Origin: Acidiferrobacterales bacterium
GTDB lineage: Bacteria; Pseudomonadota; Gammaproteobacteria; Acidiferrobacterales; Sulfurifustaceae
Direction: 5' to 3'
Assembly: GCA_015492195.1 (NCBI GenBank)
Contig: WGFP01000151.1
Location: 1 to 11,771 of the forward strand
DNA: 11,771 nt
Position numbers and translations under genes: made by a program. Of the stretch, positions 6,995-11,771 are shown in pieces. Within the stretch, counting starts at the first letter, position 1. Every line of letters begins with the position of its first letter. The notes under the pieces were generated by a model, which saw nothing but the letters and a program-made list of their open reading frames with translations, did no database searches and had not been told where the DNA came from.

Positions 6995-7915
6995 TTAGAC
7001 GGCCGTAATATCGGCGCGAACGGCCGCGACCGAGTTTTTGAAATTGGCGGCCTCTTCCTCATTGAGTTTCAGCTCAATGATTCGTTCCATCCCGCCCCTG
7101 CCCAGCACCACCGGCACGCCCATGCAGATGTCTTGCTGCCCGTATTCGCCGTCCAGGACCGCGACGCAGGGCAGGATGCGCTTGCGGTCGTGGCTGATGG
7201 CGCTGACCATGGCGGCGATCGCCGCCGCCGGGGCGTTGTAGGCGCTGCTGTTCTTTTTCAACGCCAGGATCTCGGCGCCGCCCCCGCGGGTGCGTTGCAC
7301 GATCTTGTCGATTTTTTCCCGTGTCAGAAAATGGCTGATGGGGATGCCGTTGACGCAGGTGAACCGGGTCATGGGTACCATGGTGTCGCCGTGCCCGCCC
7401 AACACCATGGCGGTGATGTCCTTGACCGCGAAGCCGGTCTCCAGAGCCACGAAGCTGGCCATGCGCGAGGAGTCCAGCACCCCGGCCATGCCGAAGACAC
7501 GGTTGCGCGGCCAGCCGCTGCGCTTCCAGGCCGCATAGGTCAGAATATCAACAGGGTTGGTGACCATCAGCACCATGGCCTCCGGCACCGCCTTCACCAT
7601 GACGTCGACGATGGAGCGGATGATGTCGAGATTGGTGTCGAGCACGTCCGAGCGCGACATCCCCGGTTTGCGCGGAAGGCCGGCGGTGATGATCACGATG
7701 TCGGAACCCGCCATGGCGTGAAGGTCATTGGAGCCGGACAGTTTGGTGTCGAATCCGAATTGCGGCGCGGATTCCTGGATGTCGAGGGCGGCACCCTGGG
7801 GCATCCCTTCCACGATATCGATTAACATAACTTCGTTGCACAGTTCCGCCCTGGCCAGATTGTGGGCCGTGGACTCGCCGACACGGCCGGCGCCGATGAT
7901 GGATATTTTTTTCAT
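6995..7915 (-). CDS. mdh: Malate dehydrogenase, LDH-like type
   Basis: The 306-residue NAD-dependent enzyme interconverts malate and oxaloacetate. The Rossmann motif 'GAGRVG' is at 8-13, and D33 in 'LIDIVEG' indicates NAD preference. The substrate arginines are R82 and R88 in 'GLPRKPGMSRSD'; an arginine at the first of these positions marks malate rather than lactate specificity. N120 in 'VTNPVD', R151 in 'DSSRM' and catalytic H175 in 'GGHGD' complete the active site. Sequence style and length match the tetrameric LDH-like group (often called type 3 or MdhC), not the dimeric E. coli Mdh. The start ATG 7915 gives the canonical 'MKKISIIGAG'. An AAGGA lies 14 bases upstream, which is too far to be a good ribosome site. 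The gap to the M48 gene is only 23 bp, and a TAAAAT (minus strand, 7941-7936) there might be a weak -10 box without a good -35. Confidence 0.95.
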   Translation of the reverse strand: MKKISIIGAGRVGESTAHNLARAELCNEVMLIDIVEGMPQGAALDIQESAPQFGFDTKLSGSNDLHAMAGSDIVIITAGLPRKPGMSRSDVLDTNLDIIRSIVDVMVKAVPEAMVLMVTNPVDILTYAAWKRSGWPRNRVFGMAGVLDSSRMASFVALETGFAVKDITAMVLGGHGDTMVPMTRFTCVNGIPISHFLTREKIDKIVQRTRGGGAEILALKKNSSAYNAPAAAIAAMVSAISHDRKRILPCVAVLDGEYGQQDICMGVPVVLGRGGMERIIELKLNEEEAANFKNSVAAVRADITAV

Positions 7916-7938
7916 TTGCGTGTTTGCCGTCCTTAATT

Positions 7939-9405
7939 TTATTGAACGATTTTGATTGGTTCGCCCGGTTTGGGTTCGCCGCCGGGGAATTTGCCATTGA
8001 TCAGGCGCAGCGTCGATTCGGCATAATTGCTGATCGGCGATTGCGCGGCGAGTTTGGCGAACGTTGTGCCCGCTTTAGCGCGAATGATACGTATCCGCAG
8101 GCCCTCTGCCAGCTTTTTTTGTTTCGCCGTCAGGGGACGCAGGCTGCGCGCCGTTTCCAGGAACAGGGGGTCGGTTTTTTCAAAGTCCCTGGGGTCTTTT
8201 GTCGCGCCGAAAAAGATGTAGGCCCGTTTGTTGTAAAATACGACGGTCACGCGGGTGTCACGCTTGCCGAAGGGCGTGGTGATTCGGGTGACGGCGGTGT
8301 GGGACGGCAGGGAGGTACCATTCAGCTTGTCTTCGCGTTCAAGCCCCTTGAGCTTGAGCCGCTGTTGCATGAATTCCTTCGGGGTGATGTCCTTATTGAG
8401 ATCCTTGACCTGTACCTGAATGACGGCGTTTCTGTCCGGTCGCCGGGCGATGATCGAGTTGGGGTTGTTTTCCAGATTCCAGCCGTCCGGAAACTTCAAC
8501 GCGAAATTGAGATCGCGGTGATAGAAGTTGCTGCCGCGGCGTATCCCCTCCTTGGCGCTGTCTCCGAACACGGTTCCGTTTATATGCTTGAGATATTCCT
8601 CACGCCCTACGCGGGTGGCGGCCGCAGTCTTGAATTTTTTCGCCTGGCCCACGACCTGCTGAAGACGCTTGTCCGCGCTCGGATGGCTTGCAAACACGCC
8701 GTGGTAGATGCGCGGTTCGCGTCCTTCGGCCTTGGCTCGTTTTTTCTCGAATTCCTCCTGGTTCTTGAGGATGCCGATGACGCCGAGCACGGCATTGGGG
8801 TCATAGCCGCTGCGCGCGAGATACTCCGCGCCCAGGCGGTCGGACTCGAGTTCGTGTTCACGCCCGTACCCGGAGAGTAGTGCATTGCCGATGACGTTCA
8901 GTAACTGTTGGCCTGCCTGACCACCGAGTTCGGGAACGACCGCCGAGAGAATGCCGGCGCCGATATTGGCCGCCATGGCCGAGGTGTATTGGCGCACGCT
9001 GTGGCGCGCGGTGACGTGCCCGATTTCGTGACCCAGCACCGCGGCGAGCTCCGCCTCGGAATTGATGTAGGCCAGGATGCCGCGGGTAATATAGATATAA
9101 CCGCCGGGCAGGGCGAAGGCGTTGACGTCCGGGCTGTCCAGCACCGTGAAACGGTACACCAGCTTGGAACGGTGGCTGTTCGCGGCCAGCCTTTCGCCCA
9201 CCTGCTGCACGTAGGCCTGGAGCTTGGGGTCGTCATAGACGCCGTACTTTTTTCTGATCTCGGGGTCGTACCGGCGCCCCATCGAGATCTCCTGCTTCTC
9301 GGACATGAGCACGAAATCCGCCTGACCGGTGACCGGATTGGTGGCGCAACCGGACAGGACGGCGGCAAAGGCGATACCGATCAGCAAAACAGGACGCGAC
9401 AGCAT
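7939..9405 (-). CDS. M48-family zinc metalloprotease lipoprotein with C-terminal extension
   Basis: The 488-residue protein starts with a lipoprotein signal peptide: a short hydrophobic stretch and lipobox 'LSGC' with C20 as the lipidated residue, so it should act at a membrane in the periplasm. The M48 catalytic domain (about 30-260) has the zinc motif 'HEIGH' (H126, E127, H130) and the third ligand E187 in 'ELESDRLG'. 'NAFALPGGYIYITRGIL' (95-111) and the helical 'GVFASHPSADKRLQ' segment are also typical of the family. Residues about 290-425 form a beta-rich domain ('LNFALKFPDGWNL') of a kind appended to some M48 proteins. The end (about 436-488) looks LysM-like, with 'TFAKLAAQ' and 'LRLINGKFPGG'. 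The family resembles periplasmic quality-control proteases such as BepA/YfgC and LoiP, but BepA carries TPR repeats that are absent here, so I give no symbol. No Shine-Dalgarno sequence is seen before ATG 9405. The gene starts 25 bp after the nuclease stop. Confidence 0.9.
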   Translation of the reverse strand: MLSRPVLLIGIAFAAVLSGCATNPVTGQADFVLMSEKQEISMGRRYDPEIRKKYGVYDDPKLQAYVQQVGERLAANSHRSKLVYRFTVLDSPDVNAFALPGGYIYITRGILAYINSEAELAAVLGHEIGHVTARHSVRQYTSAMAANIGAGILSAVVPELGGQAGQQLLNVIGNALLSGYGREHELESDRLGAEYLARSGYDPNAVLGVIGILKNQEEFEKKRAKAEGREPRIYHGVFASHPSADKRLQQVVGQAKKFKTAAATRVGREEYLKHINGTVFGDSAKEGIRRGSNFYHRDLNFALKFPDGWNLENNPNSIIARRPDRNAVIQVQVKDLNKDITPKEFMQQRLKLKGLEREDKLNGTSLPSHTAVTRITTPFGKRDTRVTVVFYNKRAYIFFGATKDPRDFEKTDPLFLETARSLRPLTAKQKKLAEGLRIRIIRAKAGTTFAKLAAQSPISNYAESTLRLINGKFPGGEPKPGEPIKIVQ

Positions 9406-9430
9406 TGGAAAAACCGATTTGCCTGGGTAT

Positions 9431-10345
9431 TCAGTCGAGCAATGTTAGCATGGCCGGGTGGCGCACACGTACGCGCAGCTTCCCCTTGCGATGCGTCAGC
9501 CACCCCCGCACAAGGATGCGCCGCCCAAGCAGGTATTCGGGACGGTAAGAAAAGTATTTCCAATCTTTGACCGGAACCCACATGCTGAAATTCGGGGCCA
9601 GTTCAAAATGGTATCCCTTCGGGTCCGCGCGCCCCCGGCTTCGCAGGCGGTCCATTCGTGGACCGCTCCTGTGGATGCGCAAGACCGTGCCTTCAACAAG
9701 GCGGAAGCCCGTGTCCCGCCGGGTGAGCCGGTCCGCGGCCGTCGGGACGTAGGCGGGATGGTTCCAGACCCCGCGTTTCTTATGGCGTGCTTCCTGTTCG
9801 GCGGCTTGGTGGGCGGCAAGGCGTTTGATGTTCGGCGGGATCGCCACCGTCCAGGCGAGACCCTGCCTTAAAAGTGTTTCCTGAATACTGCCCCCGCCCT
9901 TTTGCAGAAACACATGGGCCAATGTCCGCCGGTAGCGATCGGTGCGTTCCTCCCCAAACGCCAGCCTCACGCGACGGCCCTCGACCAGATTCGCCAACAG
10001 TGCGCGCGCGGCGCGCGCCAGCGGTTGGTCCGGTTTGTTCTTTTTACCGAATTCGGGTGCATTGATGCCGATCAGGCGCACGTGGCGGCCGTCGCGCAGA
10101 ATCAGGCTGTCGCCGTCAACGACGTATCTGACGTCCACCGATTCGGTAACGGGCAAGGTACCGGCATTTTGCTGAGCGCCGAGAGCGATGGACGTGGTGC
10201 CGACAACTAATAAGGCCGCCCCAATGAGGAGGGCTACGGGAACGGACCGTTTACGGAGCCGACCTGCCTGCCGCGTCCGCGGCGCAGGCAGGGGACGCAA
10301 AAAAGCGCCCGCAGGGGGCGCCTTGGTCACATCGTCGTGTCCCAT
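9431..10345 (-). CDS. Thermonuclease-family (SNase-like) protein with signal anchor; start uncertain
   Basis: From ATG 10345 the product is 304 residues. After a basic 'RLRKR' comes a hydrophobic stretch (about 34-56) ending in 'ALGAQQ', which is a signal peptide or membrane anchor. The SNase domain (about 70-200) keeps the key residues: 'VVDGDS' with D79, R90 in 'VRLIGINAPE', E98, and R140 in 'RTDRYRR'. These correspond to D21, R35, E43 and R87 of staphylococcal nuclease. The D40 position is N95, a common variant. Residues about 212-304 are an extra beta-rich domain. Activity would be calcium-dependent cleavage of DNA or RNA outside the cytoplasm (family inference). An in-frame GTG or ATG further upstream would run into rpmE. 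ATG 10345 lies five bases after the rpmE stop but has no Shine-Dalgarno sequence, and a strong terminator hairpin (10299-10321) lies within codons 9-16. TTG 10300 is a weak alternative start. Confidence 0.85.
   Translation of the reverse strand: MGHDDVTKAPPAGAFLRPLPAPRTRQAGRLRKRSVPVALLIGAALLVVGTTSIALGAQQNAGTLPVTESVDVRYVVDGDSLILRDGRHVRLIGINAPEFGKKNKPDQPLARAARALLANLVEGRRVRLAFGEERTDRYRRTLAHVFLQKGGGSIQETLLRQGLAWTVAIPPNIKRLAAHQAAEQEARHKKRGVWNHPAYVPTAADRLTRRDTGFRLVEGTVLRIHRSGPRMDRLRSRGRADPKGYHFELAPNFSMWVPVKDWKYFSYRPEYLLGRRILVRGWLTHRKGKLRVRVRHPAMLTLLD
10263..10292. repeat. GC-rich palindrome inside the nuclease 5' region
   Basis: CCTGCCTG (10263-10270) and CAGGCAGG (10285-10292) are perfect inverted arms of 8 bp. 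Between them ccgcg and cgcgg (10271-10275, 10278-10282) can extend the stem. It lies directly after the T-tract of the rpmE terminator, in the stretch between that hairpin and the nuclease signal peptide. It may be an inserted palindromic repeat or a second RNA hairpin limiting transcription or translation. In frame it encodes a proline/arginine-rich stretch unlike the rest of the protein. Confidence 0.6.
10299..10321 (-). terminator. Intrinsic terminator after rpmE
   Basis: Read on the minus strand, GCGCCC-CCTGC-GGGCGC forms a perfect 6 bp all-GC stem with a five-base loop, followed at once by TTTTTT. This is a textbook Rho-independent terminator, 29 bp past the rpmE stop. It lies within the nominal coding sequence of the nuclease gene (codons 9-16 from ATG 10345), so it either ends most rpmE transcripts or attenuates the downstream genes. 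Confidence 0.8.
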
Positions 10346-10350
10346 CGGGG

Positions 10351-10557
10351 TTATTTTTTGAGGTTGTATTTCTGGCGGAATTTCTCCACCCGGCCCTCGG
10401 TGTCGATCATTTTCTGTTTGCCGGTGTAGAACGGGTGGCACTGGGAGCAGACCTCGATATCCAGATCGCGTCCAAGGGTTGAGCGCGTGGTGAAGCTGTT
10501 GCCGCAGGTGCAGGTGACCTTGATTTCTTTGTATTCGGGATGGATTCCGGCTTTCAT
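10351..10557 (-). CDS. rpmE: 50S ribosomal protein L31, zinc-binding C+ form
   Basis: The 68-residue protein is a component of the large ribosomal subunit. It begins 'MKAGIHPEYKEI', and the four zinc-ligand cysteines C16, C18, C37 and C40 stand exactly where they do in E. coli RpmE. The segment 'CSQCHPFYTGKQK' is diagnostic. It is thus the C+ type, the form that zinc-limited bacteria replace with a C- paralogue under Zur control; no paralogue or Zur site is seen here. ATG 10557 is preceded by GAGG with nine bases of spacing; an in-frame TTG at 10572 is a less likely start. It follows rho, as in many gammaproteobacteria, with 98 bp between them that can hold a promoter and leader hairpins. A strong intrinsic terminator follows the gene. 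Confidence 0.97.
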   Translation of the reverse strand: MKAGIHPEYKEIKVTCTCGNSFTTRSTLGRDLDIEVCSQCHPFYTGKQKMIDTEGRVEKFRQKYNLKK

Positions 10558-10582
10558 GGTGTCGTGCCTCAAGCTGTGTGAT

Positions 10583-10613
10583 ACCGCCTTGTGGAGCGGT
10601 CCTGGGTTCCAGG
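10583..10613 (-). promoter_or_regulatory. Two hairpins in the rpmE leader, possible L31 autoregulatory element
   Basis: On the minus strand the 5' leader of rpmE contains CCTGG-AAC-CCAGG (10613-10601) directly followed by ACCGC-TCCACAAG-GCGGT (10600-10583). They end 25 bp before the start codon. Leader structures that bind L31 are described for several bacterial groups, so this is a candidate. I could not match it to a covariance model by eye. Confidence 0.3.
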
Positions 10614-10620
10614 GCGGCGT

Positions 10621-10649
10621 AGTCTATGAAAAATCAACGGCTTGCGCAA
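10621..10649 (-). promoter_or_regulatory. Possible rpmE promoter
   Basis: On the minus strand TTGCGC (10649-10644) and TAGACT (10626-10621) are separated by exactly 17 bases. They match the sigma-70 consensus at three and four of six positions. The site lies just after the rho stop codon and about 65 bp before rpmE. It would put the leader hairpins in the transcript. The match is modest. Confidence 0.35.
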
Positions 10650-10655
10650 GTGACG

Positions 10656-11771
10656 CTAGCGCTTCATGGAGTCGAAGAATTCGTTGTTGTTTTTGGTCGA
10701 TTTGAGTTTGTCGAGCAGGAATTCCGAGGCATCGAGTTCATCCATTTGATGCAGGAGCTTGCGCAGGATCCAGGTTTTTTGCAGCTCGTCGGGCTCCAGC
10801 AAGAGCTCCTCGCGCCGGGTGCCGGAGCGGTTGATGTTGATGGAAGGGTAGATGCGTTTTTCCGCCAGGCGCCGGTCCAGGTGGATCTCCATGTTGCCGG
10901 TGCCCTTGAATTCTTCGTAGATGACGTCGTCCATCTTGGAGCCGGTTTCGATCAGCGCGGTGGCCAGGATGGTAAGTGAGCCGCCCTCCTCGATGTTGCG
11001 CGCGGCGCCGAAAAAGCGCTTGGGCCGCTGCAGCGCGTTGGCGTCGACACCGCCCGTCAGCACCTTGCCCGAGGCGGGCACCACGGTGTTGTAGGCGCGC
11101 GCGAGCCGGGTGATGGAATCGAGCAGGATCACCACGTCTCGTTTATGTTCCACCAGGCGCTTGGCCTTCTCGATCACCATCTCCGCCACCTGCACATGGC
11201 GCGAGGCCGGTTCGTCAAAGGTGCTTGATATCACCTCGCCGCGCACCGAGCGTTGCATTTCCGTGACTTCTTCCGGGCGCTCATCGATGAGGAGCACCAT
11301 GAGCACACATTCCGGATGGTTGGCGGTGATGGAATGGGCGATGTTTTGCAGCATCACGGTCTTGCCGGCCTTGGGCGGGGAGACAATCAGGCCGCGCTGA
11401 CCCTTGCCGATGGGGGCAATCAGGTCGATCACGCGCGCCGTCAGGTTTTCGGTGGAGGCGTTGTCACGCTCGAGCTTGAGCCGCTCGTCGGGGTGCAGCG
11501 GCGTAAGATTCTCAAATAAAATTTTGTGTTTTGCTTCTTCGGGGGACTGATAATTGACCTTCTCAACCTTGAGTAACGCGAAATAGCGCTCCGATTCCTT
11601 GGGCGGGCGGATGTTGCCTCTGACCGTGTCGCCGGTGCGCAGGTTAAAGCGCCGAATCTGGGAAGGCGAGACATAGATGTCGTCCGGCCCGGCAAGGTAG
11701 GAACTGTCCGAGGAACGCAGAAAGCCGAAACCGTCTTGCAGAATCTCGACCACGCCTTCGCCGATGATGTC
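10656..11771 (-). CDS. rho: Transcription termination factor Rho (5' end outside window)
   Basis: The frame is open to the window edge; 371 residues are visible, corresponding to E. coli Rho from about residue 48 to the end (419). The apparent GTG start at 11753 is internal, because the homologous sequence 'DIIGEGV' continues upstream of it to the edge. Rho is the hexameric RNA-dependent ATPase that ends transcription. The primary RNA-binding domain shows 'DGFGFLR' (visible 13-19) and 'PDDIYVSPSQIRRF'. The ATPase core shows Walker A 'PPKAGKT' (132-138), the catalytic glutamate in 'LIDERPEE', Walker B 'VVILLDS' (213-219), and the RNA-contacting 'EFKGTGN' (287-293). All key residues are intact, and no insertion is seen in the visible part. 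The missing piece is about 47 residues of the N-terminal domain. rpmE follows 98 bp downstream. In many relatives trxA lies upstream, which would be outside this window. Confidence 0.98.
   Translation of the reverse strand, partial: DIIGEGVVEILQDGFGFLRSSDSSYLAGPDDIYVSPSQIRRFNLRTGDTVRGNIRPPKESERYFALLKVEKVNYQSPEEAKHKILFENLTPLHPDERLKLERDNASTENLTARVIDLIAPIGKGQRGLIVSPPKAGKTVMLQNIAHSITANHPECVLMVLLIDERPEEVTEMQRSVRGEVISSTFDEPASRHVQVAEMVIEKAKRLVEHKRDVVILLDSITRLARAYNTVVPASGKVLTGGVDANALQRPKRFFGAARNIEEGGSLTILATALIETGSKMDDVIYEEFKGTGNMEIHLDRRLAEKRIYPSININRSGTRREELLLEPDELQKTWILRKLLHQMDELDASEFLLDKLKSTKNNNEFFDSMKR

Noticed and set aside
7133..7825. 230-codon plus-strand open frame opposite mdh
   Set aside because: It overlaps a complete malate dehydrogenase gene. 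The histidine- and glycine-rich translation is an antisense artefact.
7924..8880. 318-codon plus-strand open frame opposite the M48 gene
   Set aside because: The minus strand carries HEIGH, lipobox and family motifs; the plus frame shows no family features and is an antisense shadow.
10346..10441. Extension of the nuclease gene upstream to 10441
   Set aside because: It would overlap rpmE by 91 bp and adds residues that are only the antisense-free alternate frame of L31. ATG 10345 is the furthest reasonable start.
10641..10650. Perfect 10 bp palindrome cttgcgcaag after rho as a terminator
   Set aside because: With a minimal loop only about three base pairs can form, and no T-tract follows directly. 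It also overlaps the proposed -35 region.
11751..11753. GTG as start codon of rho
   Set aside because: Homology to Rho continues upstream of it to the window edge ('DIIGEGV'), so the gene is simply cut by the window.

Overview
The window looks like an ordinary chromosomal region of a GC-rich gammaproteobacterium. The closest protein matches I can recall are gammaproteobacterial: PrmB, Rho, a C+ type L31, FadE with its C-terminal domain, and a fadI-before-fadJ gene order. An affiliation near the Chromatiales or Acidiferrobacterales is only a guess. I found no CRISPR array, prophage, transposase, toxin-antitoxin or defence gene, and no tRNA or rRNA. No previously undescribed multi-gene system is visible.

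Left half (1-5805, plus strand): a fatty-acid beta-oxidation cluster. In order it holds the C-terminal part of a FadE-type acyl-CoA dehydrogenase, a FadI-type thiolase, a FadJ-type enoyl-CoA hydratase/3-hydroxyacyl-CoA dehydrogenase, and a long-chain acyl-CoA synthetase of the FAA1 type. Together they cover activation, first oxidation, hydration, second oxidation and thiolysis. The thiolase and FadJ genes overlap by four bases (GTGA), which suggests translational coupling. No dedicated regulator gene is present in the window.

Middle (5806-6036): a gap between convergent genes, filled by two repeat structures. The first is a MITE-like palindromic element of about 137 bp with nested inverted repeats and two internal hairpins. 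The second is an inverted repeat built from short 'cgccaag' units. Neither encodes a protein, and the hairpins probably end transcription from one or both sides.

Right half (6037-11771, minus strand), read in the direction of transcription: rho (5' end cut by the window edge), rpmE (ribosomal protein L31), a membrane-anchored or exported thermonuclease-family protein, an M48 metalloprotease lipoprotein, an LDH-like malate dehydrogenase (mdh) and prmB (glutamine methyltransferase for ribosomal protein L3). Spacing is tight from rpmE to mdh. However, a convincing intrinsic terminator lies just past rpmE and inside the nominal 5' end of the nuclease gene. Nuclease expression must therefore depend on read-through, or its start must be further downstream.

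The items most worth a second look are the terminator and GC-rich palindrome inside the nuclease 5' end, the nested MITE-like element after the acyl-CoA synthetase gene, and the extra C-terminal domains on the nuclease and the M48 protease.
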